A DNA stretch of 64,000 nucleotides from Opitutales bacterium. GTDB lineage: Bacteria; Verrucomicrobiota; Verrucomicrobiia; Opitutales; Opitutaceae. The notes under the pieces are model-generated. The model saw only the letters and a list, made by a program, of their open reading frames with translations, had not been told where the DNA came from and did no database searches. The translations under genes and the position numbers were made by a program. The stretch spans positions 1 to 64,000 of the forward strand of contig JABITN010000105.1 in the NCBI GenBank assembly GCA_018700525.1, written 5' to 3'. Shown here piece by piece: positions 44,536-52,944 of the stretch (positions are counted from its first letter, which is position 1; each line of letters opens with the position of its first letter).

Positions 44536-44548
44536 GTCAATAGTTGAC
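44536..44548 (-). promoter_or_regulatory. Putative operator, GTCAATAGTTGAC, upstream of the CSTFR sulfatase
   Basis: Perfect copy, 112 bp upstream of the sulfatase start. Read toward the gene, TTGACC is followed 13-15 bp later by TATATTAG, a plausible sigma-70 promoter with the operator over its -35 box. Confidence 0.75.
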
Positions 44549-44582
44549 TATTCTCAAACGCCACAAGGGATCAAACCAAACA

Positions 44583-44671
44583 GGCGGGACGTAAAACCTC
44601 GTCCACCGAATGGTAGACTGCCCGATCCTACGAGATTCAAATGTAAATCGTCTCGCCGACCGCGTCCCGCC
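44583..44671. repeat. Palindromic element with a diverged copy of the 142-bp repeat core
   Basis: GGCGGGACG (44583-44591) and CGTCCCGCC (44663-44671) are perfect inverted ends. Between them 44624-44660 shares TCCTAC, CAAATGTA and CGTCTCGCCGA, in the same order and spacing, with the dispersed repeat at 42.7 and 52.8 kb. It lies between the sugar dehydrogenase stop and the sulfatase promoter. Confidence 0.55.
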
Positions 44672-44728
44672 GAAGCTTTACGCTAAGGAGGAGGCGACAA
44701 CCCTCTTCGCCCTCATCACTTCCAAAAA

Positions 44729-45925
44729 TCACTTCTTTTTCCCAACAAATTTCAAACGATAAACCCTATTTCCGCTATCATCGCTAAAGAGAATAGATCC
44801 GTCTGGAGCCTGAACGCAGTCGGTCGGACGACCGAGAACCTCTCCGTCTTCTTTCAGGAAATTCACCATCTTTTGCTCTCCGTAAGGGTGACCGTCTTCA
44901 AACAAAATACGAGATAGGCTGTAGCCAACCTTCTGGGTAGCGTTCCACCCTCCTTTTTGCGCTACGAACGCATCCCCGTGTCCTTTCGGGATTTTATTGC
45001 CCCTATAGAAAATCAACGAGTTGGCCGAACAATGAGCTGCCATGGTCCATTCGGGAATGGTGGTCATCCGAGCATACTTCATCAAATCCGGATGGTCGAT
45101 GAATATCAAATTGGGCATCATTTTTCCTACAATCCAAGGATGACCGTAGAACTTCCCTTCCTGATAATGGTTCAATTCGGCGGGCGGGTTATGGTCAGTT
45201 ATCGGTTGGCCTTCCGCCTCTTTTTTGCTGCTTATTCCTTCCATCGCCCATCCCATCATGTCGACATCGTGGTCTACTCCCCAGATCTCGTCAGTTCCCG
45301 GACGAATCACCAATTTCTCGGAATTGCGAATACCCGATGCAAAGAGTTTTTTGTCCGAACCATTCAATGCGAAGGACCAGATCTTTTTTCGCTCGGAAGC
45401 CTCGATCGGTTCATCCGTCGCATTGGTCTGATCACCCACATGCGTGTAAATCCGTCCCTTGTGAATCAATAAGGCACGCCAGCGATGACCGGTTTCTTCA
45501 CCGGTAGGGAGATCATCTGCCCCCAGAACTTCTTCAATCTTGTCAGCCTTGCCATCACCGTTAGTATCCTTGGCTCGGGAAATGGCGTTTAGCTGGGCGA
45601 AATACAACCAGCCATTGTGAACCTGAACCCCCTGCAGCTTGCTTTTGCCCCCCTTGCCTTCGATGAAAGGCGTTACGGATTCATAGCTCCCGTCACCGTC
45701 ATTATCCCGACAGGCGAGAATCTTACCTTCGCTGATGACACTGACATACAAAACGCCTTCCTTATCGAATGCCATGAATCGAGGTTTTTTGATCGTGTCC
45801 TCGACGACCGTCAACTCGTAGCCATCGCGAACCCAAACACCGTCAGGAACTTCGGCCGCATTCGATTGAGAGAAACCAGCGACCAGCAAGGTCGAAAGAC
45901 AGAATAATAGAACACGTTTTTTCAT
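44729..45925 (-). CDS. PQQ-dependent sugar (sorbosone/glucose) dehydrogenase-like protein, periplasmic
   Basis: ATG 45925 (MKKRVLLFCLSTLLVAGFSQSNA, signal peptide) gives 398 residues. The six-bladed propeller of soluble PQQ sugar dehydrogenases is suggested by FMAFDKEGVLYVSVI, TGHRWRALLIHKGRIYTHVGD, LFASGIRNSEKLVIRPGTDEIWGVDHD and PTDCVQAPDGSILFSDDSGNRVYRL. Two calcium-type loops (DNDGDGSYE, DTNGDGKAD) lie in the first third. The protein would oxidise a sugar or alcohol in the periplasm and pass electrons onward. It stands alone between two sulfatase genes. Confidence 0.85.
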   Translation of the reverse strand: MKKRVLLFCLSTLLVAGFSQSNAAEVPDGVWVRDGYELTVVEDTIKKPRFMAFDKEGVLYVSVISEGKILACRDNDGDGSYESVTPFIEGKGGKSKLQGVQVHNGWLYFAQLNAISRAKDTNGDGKADKIEEVLGADDLPTGEETGHRWRALLIHKGRIYTHVGDQTNATDEPIEASERKKIWSFALNGSDKKLFASGIRNSEKLVIRPGTDEIWGVDHDVDMMGWAMEGISSKKEAEGQPITDHNPPAELNHYQEGKFYGHPWIVGKMMPNLIFIDHPDLMKYARMTTIPEWTMAAHCSANSLIFYRGNKIPKGHGDAFVAQKGGWNATQKVGYSLSRILFEDGHPYGEQKMVNFLKEDGEVLGRPTDCVQAPDGSILFSDDSGNRVYRLKFVGKKK

Positions 45926-46233
45926 AGGGGAACCAATGGATTTAATTGTAAAGCATACGCAGCCTGGCAGTAAAATCACAAAGAATCAACGCGAATACAG
46001 ATAATGAAACGATTAGGTTCTTCCGACCAAACACGTCCCACATTAAGTCGTAAATAAACCTAAGTCCGACAGTGAAACGCTCTCAACCAAAGCGAACACA
46101 CATTCATAAGATTTTATCCCACCGATTGGATTTTTCTGGATTTCCAAAACCATTCCCACTAACCCTCATAATCCACAAAAACACACACGTGTTGGATTCG
46201 TTTACAAATCCAAGACTCTCAAACTTTATCTCC
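45926..46233. other. Intergenic region between dehydrogenase and sulfatase genes
   Basis: 308 bp of divergent intergenic DNA that must hold promoters for both flanking genes. I see no operator palindrome of the GTCAAyrGTyGAC type, no terminator and no convincing small gene; the ORF track extends the sulfatase into it only because no stop occurs. Confidence 0.6.
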
Positions 46234-47760
46234 ATGCACCGTCTTCTACGAATAGCCCTATTTACGCTCTCAACGTTCCCTTTAAATAGCATCGCCGAAC
46301 GCCCCAACATTCTCCTCATCATGGTAGACGACATGGGCTGGAGTGACATCGGCTGCTATGGCAGTGAAATCGATACCCCGCATATCGACCAGCTCGCGGC
46401 AGAGGGCATGCGCTTTACCCAGTTCTATAACAACGCAAAGTGTACCACAACTCGGGCTTCGATCCTCACCGGACTCTGGCCACGACGCGAAGGCGATCTT
46501 CTCAAAACCAACATGGTCACTTTCGGCGAGGTAATGCAAAAGGCGGGCTACGCAACCGGCCTTTCCGGCAAATGGCATCTGGGCCACTCCGAAACCACCC
46601 ATCCCTACAAGCGCGGGTTCCAAGAATACTACGGCCTCCTCGACGGGGCATCCAATTTCTTCAACCCCGTTCAACCCGACCCCGACTACAAAGGCGGCCG
46701 AAAGCGCACCTTCGGACACAACGACCAATACATTCACTCCTTCCCCAAGGACTACTACGCGACGGATGCCTTCACCGACCACGCGATCGAAACCATTTCA
46801 AATTCCGTAAAAGAAGACCGCGATCGCCCCTTCATCCACCACGTAACCTACAACGCTCCTCATTACCCACTACACGCCAAGCCTGAAGACATCGCCAAAT
46901 ACCGCGGCAAATACAAAATGGGCTGGGAGGTGATGCGAAAACAACGCTACGAGCGTCAGGTCGAAATGGGCCTGATCGACCCCGAGCGCTACCGGCTCTC
47001 CGGCACCGATTCCGATTCCTATGATTGGGAAACTGCCGACCACGATTTCGAAGACCACCGCATGGCCGTCTACGCCGCCATGGTGGATTGCGTCGACCAG
47101 AACATCGGCCGACTCCTCCAAACCCTCAAAGACCTAAAGGTCTACGACAACACACTCATCTGCTTCCTCTCCGACAACGGCGGTTGCGCCGAAGAGCCAG
47201 GCGGACGCGACCCCGCCCTCCGCAACCCTGGACCCGTCGATGACTACGTCGCTCTCGGCCCTGCTTGGGGTTGGGCTCAAAACGCGCCTTTCCGCCGCCA
47301 CAAAAGCTGGCTCCAAGAAGGCGGAGCCAACACGCCAATGATCGCCTGGTGGCCCGGCAAAATCGAAGCCGACACGCTCACCGAAACGCCTGGTCACATC
47401 ATCGACTTCATGGCCACATTTATAGACATCGGAAAAGCTACGTATCCAAAAAAACACAACGGCGAAAAGATCCTGTCTCTAGAAGGAAAGTCGCTCATGC
47501 CAATATTCGAAGGCAATGAACGCCATGGGCACGACTATTACGCCTGGGAATGGTCCGGCAACAAAGCCTACCGCGAAGGCGACACCAAAGCCGTCTGGGA
47601 CAAGATTACGAATGAATGGGAGCTCTTCGATCTCTCGATCGATCGAACCGAGACCAACAACCTCGCCGAGACTCACCCAGAACGCCTCAAGCAACTCACT
47701 ACATCCTGGTACGAATGGGCCAAAAAAACCGGCGCCAAGACATCAGCGAAAAAGAAATAG
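46234..47760 (+). CDS. Sulfatase (arylsulfatase type) with CTTTR motif
   Basis: The real start is ATG 46234 (MHRLLRIALFTLSTFPLNSIA, signal peptide); the 54 residues before it lack coding character. The 508-residue protein has NILLIMVDDMGWSDIGCYGSEIDTP, the modification motif CTTTR (70-74) with ASILTGLWPRREGD, GLSGKWHLGHSETTHPYKRGFQEYYG and ICFLSDNGGCAEEPGG. Threonine at position 3 replaces the usual proline but, to my knowledge, occurs in this arylsulfatase branch, so activity is likely. It is the only sulfatase here on the plus strand. Its G+C-rich third positions differ from the neighbours, which hints at recent acquisition. Confidence 0.93.
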   Translation: MHRLLRIALFTLSTFPLNSIAERPNILLIMVDDMGWSDIGCYGSEIDTPHIDQLAAEGMRFTQFYNNAKCTTTRASILTGLWPRREGDLLKTNMVTFGEVMQKAGYATGLSGKWHLGHSETTHPYKRGFQEYYGLLDGASNFFNPVQPDPDYKGGRKRTFGHNDQYIHSFPKDYYATDAFTDHAIETISNSVKEDRDRPFIHHVTYNAPHYPLHAKPEDIAKYRGKYKMGWEVMRKQRYERQVEMGLIDPERYRLSGTDSDSYDWETADHDFEDHRMAVYAAMVDCVDQNIGRLLQTLKDLKVYDNTLICFLSDNGGCAEEPGGRDPALRNPGPVDDYVALGPAWGWAQNAPFRRHKSWLQEGGANTPMIAWWPGKIEADTLTETPGHIIDFMATFIDIGKATYPKKHNGEKILSLEGKSLMPIFEGNERHGHDYYAWEWSGNKAYREGDTKAVWDKITNEWELFDLSIDRTETNNLAETHPERLKQLTTSWYEWAKKTGAKTSAKKK

Positions 47761-47773
47761 TCCCATGCTGGGA

Positions 47774-49612
47774 CTACTCACTTGAGAGTCGCCTCGCAAT
47801 ACGTCGCGTGAATTCGTAAGGACTGTCAACTGCTAGCTCCACTGCAACTTGCGCATCAGGAGTTCGAACTCCAGACCATTCCAAAGCTCGGATAGCGTAC
47901 ATTCCAGCCAACCAGTTGTCGTCTTCGATGGTCTCTAAAATGACGTCGATCCCTTTTTCCGCTTTTCCCAACCGAGCCAACGCTAGTGCCGAAGCAACGC
48001 GAACAGCCGGATCAGAGTCCTTAGTCGCCTGGATCAACGCTTTGCTGGACTCGACATTCTTTTGAACGCCAAGCCAGGTAGCAGCCCAATAGCGAACCGC
48101 TGAATTTTCGTCTTTCAAACCCATACGCAGGGCCGCGATATCATTGCGTTCTCCCGCCTCGATAATGGCGATCAGATCACGAACCATCGTCTTATTTTTC
48201 GGCTGTCTCAAGACCTTGTATTTACTGCCGTAGCGTTTACCCAGGTCCTCGAGAATCGGCTCGGGAATCAGCCCCAGATCTCGGCTTCGCTCCATATGAG
48301 CATACAGTCGCTCGCGAAGCGACGTGAGAGCCTTTTGGTATTTGGGGTTCTCCGCCAAATTGACGGTTTCGTTAGGATCCTTCTTGAGGTCGTAAAGCTC
48401 CTGCACGGGACGAGTAGGATTAAAAACGCGAGCCTGGAGTTCGTTCAGTTTACCTGCATTATGTAAACCGCGCATTGTCTTCATGATGGTCTTCCCGTCC
48501 TTGTACTGGTTTGGTTGGGCATGGGGAAGGTAGGAGAGAAAGTTCCGGATATACTTGAAACGTGGGGTGCTAACGCTTCGGCCAATCTCGACTGTTTCAT
48601 CGCAACGATCTCGAGCCGCGAACATGACTTTCCGAGGCTGGTAATCCTCAGCCATGATGTTTTTTCCCTGAATGTATTTCGGAATATCAATCCCCGCAAG
48701 CCCAAGGCTGGCCGCGCTAACATCGATCTGGCTAACAAAATCATCTCGCCGGGTTCCCCCCAAATTCCCATTGGGAAGACGAACGATCAAAGGAACCCGA
48801 ATACCCTCGTCATAGAGAAATTGTTTTCCACGCAAGTGGCTGACCCCATGGTCCGTCATGAAAAAGATAACGGTATCCTCCAAGCGTCCTGCATCTTTTA
48901 ACTGCTTTACCGCTTCCCCGACTTCTCGATCCACCTTCAGCCAAGAATTCAAATACTGAGCCCAATCCTCTTTCAAAACAGGGTCCTGTGGATAATACGG
49001 CGGGAGGACCATTTTCTCAGGATCGACGCTGCCGCTGTTATCACCTCGATTTTTACCGCCCTTGAGCTGCAACTGAGCGAAGAAGGGCTTGTCTTCAGGA
49101 CAACCCATCCAGTGATTGCTATCGTATTCAAAGTGCTTCCAGACGAAATTGTAGTCCGTCTTGCCGCGTCTCGATTCAGGGCTGACCCCGGAATTCAAAG
49201 CGACGTAATAGCCCGCCTTCTTAAAAAGCTCTGGTACCATTCTCGTCGGCAAGCGATAGCTCTCCAGATAAAGGTCGCTTCCCATCCCCTTTCCGGAATC
49301 GGTCTGGCTGCGATGGTTGTGAACGCCAATACTCCACTGATACATGCCCGTAATCATGGCCGAACGACTAGCCGAGCAAACGGGCGCCGTCACGAATGCA
49401 GAATCGAAGGTCACTCCTTGAGCCGCCAATGCATCCAGATTGGGGGTGGCGATGACCGTCTCGCCATAAGGCCCAATATGCCGAGAGGCATCATCGGCGA
49501 AAATCCATAGAATATTAGGACGTTCATTCGCCGCACTCGCGACCGACAAGGCAAAAAGAGACGCTAAGAACGAAAGTTTTGGGAAAAAATTCTGTGTTTG
49601 GTTTCGCTTCAT
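47774..49612 (-). CDS. Sulfatase fused to C-terminal HEAT repeats
   Basis: 612 residues, signal peptide ending near SVASA. The sulfatase part (about 30-465) has NILWIFADDASRHIGPYGE, CSASR (79-83), SAMITGMYQWSIGVHNHRSQ and VIFFMTDHGVSHLRGKQFLYDEG. It is the same branch as the gene at 42921-44423, here with a canonical alanine. From about residue 490 follow HEAT repeats (DIAALRMGLKDENSAVRYWAATWLG, ALIQATKDSDPAVRVASALALARLG, ILETIEDDNWLAGMYAIRALEWSG). The repeats may dock the enzyme to a partner or substrate. Convergent with the upstream sulfatase, 13 bp between stops. Confidence 0.93.
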   Translation of the reverse strand: MKRNQTQNFFPKLSFLASLFALSVASAANERPNILWIFADDASRHIGPYGETVIATPNLDALAAQGVTFDSAFVTAPVCSASRSAMITGMYQWSIGVHNHRSQTDSGKGMGSDLYLESYRLPTRMVPELFKKAGYYVALNSGVSPESRRGKTDYNFVWKHFEYDSNHWMGCPEDKPFFAQLQLKGGKNRGDNSGSVDPEKMVLPPYYPQDPVLKEDWAQYLNSWLKVDREVGEAVKQLKDAGRLEDTVIFFMTDHGVSHLRGKQFLYDEGIRVPLIVRLPNGNLGGTRRDDFVSQIDVSAASLGLAGIDIPKYIQGKNIMAEDYQPRKVMFAARDRCDETVEIGRSVSTPRFKYIRNFLSYLPHAQPNQYKDGKTIMKTMRGLHNAGKLNELQARVFNPTRPVQELYDLKKDPNETVNLAENPKYQKALTSLRERLYAHMERSRDLGLIPEPILEDLGKRYGSKYKVLRQPKNKTMVRDLIAIIEAGERNDIAALRMGLKDENSAVRYWAATWLGVQKNVESSKALIQATKDSDPAVRVASALALARLGKAEKGIDVILETIEDDNWLAGMYAIRALEWSGVRTPDAQVAVELAVDSPYEFTRRIARRLSSE

Positions 49613-49711
49613 ATTTCTAGTGTTTTCAACAGTTTATCATATCTTGCCGATCTACGAGATCCAAATCCCCCCAACATTTTCTATCGCATTAGGCAGGCAT
49701 TATTATTAACC

Positions 49712-50230
49712 TCAAACATGACATAGGTATCTCTTTCCACAAAAGTGCCCCCTATGGTTTCTCCAATTCGAGAAGTATGCGTATAGCATTGGCAACTCTG
49801 GGTTTATAACCGTAACGAGCGGCTGATCTAACAAATTCCCAGGAACTGCCGGAGCGTAATATATATTGTCGAGGTCTTGCTTCCATCCTAGCAGGTCATC
49901 TTCCTTCAATCCATAGCCTGCAGCCATTTTGTCTTCCCAGCGAATGGCTCCACCGACGCTAAACCCTTTCAGGAAGCTAGGAGTATCATCGCTGAAGGTA
50001 TAATTGGTGATGAAATTAGCCCGGTATTGACGAAGCTCAGGGACAGGAAAACCATCCAATGCTGTTTGAAAAGCGACCTCGGCCATTTTTTCCAGTATAT
50101 CTCCGTGCAGCGCCCCTGTCATGGGGTTGACCAGTATTCCGTCATAATTAGTCTCGCCAGCTTCGCCAATTTCCTCATCCCAACGACTATCCTTATACCA
50201 CAAATTTACTGCAGCTGCAGAATTCCAAAA
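49712..50230 (-). pseudogene. Remnant of a TonB-dependent receptor C-terminal barrel
   Basis: The frame is bounded upstream by a stop near 50231. Its translation contains RQYRANFITNYTFSDDTPSFLKGFSVGGAIRWEDKMAAGYG, which is the near-C-terminal barrel strand pair of Verrucomicrobial TonB-dependent receptors. The expected final strands ending in an aromatic residue are missing; the frame instead runs into NWRNHRGHFCGKRYLCHV, probably after a frameshift. No plug domain or signal peptide is nearby. A decayed fragment of an outer-membrane transporter, once perhaps part of this polysaccharide locus. Confidence 0.7.
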
Positions 50231-50282
50231 GGGTCAGTGCTTGATCTTTGTGATGATCCGGTCGAAGAGCTTTTTCGCCCCC

Positions 50283-52691
50283 CTACTCGTAAGTAAACAC
50301 AGCCGATGCCACGCAATCGCCAATCGCCACTAAGCGGGCCCAGTGGGCGCTAAAAGCCTTGGGGAATTCAAATCTAACCGCTTTTCCAGGAGTCACTTTC
50401 CAGGTGCGGTACACATGGTATCCGTGATGGTCGAAATTGATCTCTAGCGTTACTTCTGTCGGTTCGTCTACAGACAGGACGAGGCTCTTCTTATCGTATC
50501 CTGTCATCAAATACGGATCGGAAGCTTCGCCTGCCTTGACTCTCGTATTTTTCCATGGACCACCGACGCCTACCGGCTTGCCTAACTTCCAAAGGTCATC
50601 GATTCCACCAAACCAGAGGGCTTCCTTTCCGTCTTCGCTTCGATAGACATGCAAACTTTCCTTTTCCTTTGCGCCCACACCGGTCATGACAAGCATTCCA
50701 TTCCACGATGCGAAATCGCCGATTTGCTTTCGATGACTACTCACTGGGCGTAATTTCTGGAACAAGGGAGGTTTGTCATTTACTACCAGCGGTAACTCGT
50801 AAAAGGTACCGTGGATATTGGCCAACTCTCGTTCCGACTCGATTTCACGATAAGAACGAGGCCAGCCAAACGAGAACGGCTGATCATAGGCGGCGTCCCC
50901 TTTCGGCAGTCGCAGACGCTCTCCATGCGACTCAACAACGACGGAAGCTTCGTCCACGTAGAACTTCGGCTTCATGCTAAGATGCTCTTTCACCTCGAGG
51001 CCCAGGTCTTCACCACTGACAAACGTAAATTTCTCTTTACTGAATTCGCTTGTAACCCCCTTTAAGTCACTAACCGCCAGATTTCGGGACTCTCTCAGTG
51101 CATACAGAGAGGAACCACTAACCACCTTTTCTCCCAGGTCCGCTAAACCCGAAAACAATTTCCGACCTTCGCCAGAGGAGCGATAATTCGCATCGGATTG
51201 ATGAAAATAGCCAGAAGCGATACATGCGCGACTAGGGCGTAGGCGAACCCACTGCGCTTGGAACGATTCCGGAAGCACAATCGGAACGTATCCGGAAACG
51301 GATACTTCCTTATACTTCTCCCATTTCCCAGTTCCCTTATAATCCACTTCAATGGTAATCGTCACATTCTTCTGATCGTGAACGACCAAGTGAAGCGTTC
51401 GCTCTTTGAATCCATTTACCAGAAACGGCAGGCTAGGGACGTTACCAGCGACCGGCTCGTTAATCCACGGACCGCCGTAGCCGGAACCCGGGCCCCAATG
51501 CTTAAGATCCTTTCGTGTACCGAACCATAGATTGCTTTGCGGCTGCCCCGCTCGTGGGTTTCCCTGAATCGAGGTTTCATCCGTAGCGAGTACCAATCGA
51601 CCATTCCAATCGCAAAAATCGGGAACGTAGCGCAGGTGACTGCCAATCGGAGACAGGCCCGCCGAATTGCTTGCAGAAAAGGTCGGCGGAAAGTCAAAGA
51701 ACATACCGTGCATATCCATCATCCACTTACCGCCGCTCAGCTCGCGAATACGCGGCCACTCCGTATACCAGCCATGAATGGCATCGTTGTTAAATGAAGC
51801 CTTAGGCAGCAGGTAGGTCGACCACTGCCCATCGTCCATTACCTTAAGCCTAAGCGCACGATCATCCCAACCAATCGACCAGACCTGATCGGTATCATTC
51901 GAATTCCCACGCAAACCTCCGGGACCCATCACGTCGGTATACTGTTTGCGCTCGAGCACTTCCCAGTATTCGCCATCCCATGACGACAGAGAGCCTCGTT
52001 CATCTTCACTCTTAGCCTTAATACGCGCCAAGATCGCCTTGGCTTCCTCATCTGAAACTCCTGCTCGGAAAGAACCTCCCACGTGCTCGCCATTATTGGC
52101 CACTATCAATTTCCCTTGGGCGACATAAGCCCCCTTCGCGTGCCACCCAGGCATTGGTTTGTGAAAGAGCTTTCGTACTTCCAGACTGTACACGTTCAGC
52201 TCATAGATCATACCCTCCATATCAACCACATAGACCCAATTCTCCGGATTTTTTAGGTGACGAGTGAAGGCAGTTATTCTTCCCGGCATGATATCCGGCG
52301 AAACCGCCCTCACCTTCCCAGCTTGATCAATGACGTAATGAGCCATCAAAAGTTGATTCGACTCTTTGTGAATCATTCGACCTGCAGGCGTACCGCCCAC
52401 GCTTTCCAGGTGAATCGTTTGCTTCAAGTCTTCACCGATAGAATACAATTTGTGATCGCTTCCAAACGGTTCATGGGCCGCGTAATTCACCAACCACAAT
52501 TTCCCAGCCCAGGGCACGACCGCTCCGATTCCGCACTCATTGAGTCGATTACCCAAATTTCCGTTGTCAGCATAAGTCGTCAGGTGCGGATAGACGCCGC
52601 TGATGAGTAGTAGAGAATCGGCATCCTCGCCATTGCTCCGGAAGACAGAGACAAACACGAGGCATAGAAGAAGGGGTCGTTTTAATTTCAT
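50283..52691 (-). CDS. Large secreted propeller-like protein with an internal duplication
   Basis: 802 residues with signal peptide MKLKRPLLLCLVFVSVFRSNG. I do not recognise a named domain. The first 380 residues look like WD/propeller-type strands (GKLWLVNYAAHEPFGSDHKLYSIGEDL). Two copies of a roughly 110-residue unit follow, at about 386-497 (NLWFGTRKDLKHWGPGSGYG ... ARACIASGYF) and about 690-800 (ALWFGGIDDLWKLGKPVGVG ... GDCVASAVFTY). Each unit has a W-x-G strand, a GGPW turn and a jelly-roll-like end, perhaps carbohydrate-binding. It may recognise a glycan; no catalytic residues are evident. Confidence 0.75.
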   Translation of the reverse strand: MKLKRPLLLCLVFVSVFRSNGEDADSLLLISGVYPHLTTYADNGNLGNRLNECGIGAVVPWAGKLWLVNYAAHEPFGSDHKLYSIGEDLKQTIHLESVGGTPAGRMIHKESNQLLMAHYVIDQAGKVRAVSPDIMPGRITAFTRHLKNPENWVYVVDMEGMIYELNVYSLEVRKLFHKPMPGWHAKGAYVAQGKLIVANNGEHVGGSFRAGVSDEEAKAILARIKAKSEDERGSLSSWDGEYWEVLERKQYTDVMGPGGLRGNSNDTDQVWSIGWDDRALRLKVMDDGQWSTYLLPKASFNNDAIHGWYTEWPRIRELSGGKWMMDMHGMFFDFPPTFSASNSAGLSPIGSHLRYVPDFCDWNGRLVLATDETSIQGNPRAGQPQSNLWFGTRKDLKHWGPGSGYGGPWINEPVAGNVPSLPFLVNGFKERTLHLVVHDQKNVTITIEVDYKGTGKWEKYKEVSVSGYVPIVLPESFQAQWVRLRPSRACIASGYFHQSDANYRSSGEGRKLFSGLADLGEKVVSGSSLYALRESRNLAVSDLKGVTSEFSKEKFTFVSGEDLGLEVKEHLSMKPKFYVDEASVVVESHGERLRLPKGDAAYDQPFSFGWPRSYREIESERELANIHGTFYELPLVVNDKPPLFQKLRPVSSHRKQIGDFASWNGMLVMTGVGAKEKESLHVYRSEDGKEALWFGGIDDLWKLGKPVGVGGPWKNTRVKAGEASDPYLMTGYDKKSLVLSVDEPTEVTLEINFDHHGYHVYRTWKVTPGKAVRFEFPKAFSAHWARLVAIGDCVASAVFTYE

Positions 52692-52737
52692 ATTAAAACT
52701 GAGTCAAACTCAGGCAGTCTGCATTCCTTAAGGTACT

Positions 52738-52880
52738 GTGAAAGCAAATTCAGATGAGACAAAAACACAACGTGCCCCTGACGTGCAAGCTCCCCATCCT
52801 ACAAAAGCCAAATGTAAGTCGTCTCTCCGAGCCGAAAATCCATAATGAACCAAAATCAACGCGTCATGAGGCTACTTTCC
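52738..52880. repeat. 142-bp dispersed repeat, copy B
   Basis: Second copy of the repeat at 42681-42822, same orientation, starting 47 bp upstream of the 802-residue protein gene and ending about 65 bp before the decayed sulfatase. Both copies separate a sulfatase 3' end from the promoter of a following gene. Confidence 0.85.
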
Positions 52881-52944
52881 TAGACGAACTGCTTGCTGGT
52901 GTTCAGTATCCAAATACAACGACCGTTCATCGCTCGCATGAAGT

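Noticed and set aside
44800-45500. 171-residue ORF (44957-45472) opposite the sugar dehydrogenase
   Set aside because: Shadow frame of a well-supported gene, no motifs of its own.
46072-46233. 54-residue N-terminal extension of the plus-strand sulfatase
   Set aside because: A clean signal peptide begins at ATG 46234, and the extension has no coding character.
46104-47457. Several long ORFs in all frames over the plus-strand sulfatase
   Set aside because: High GC at third positions removes stops in shadow frames; none shows family motifs.
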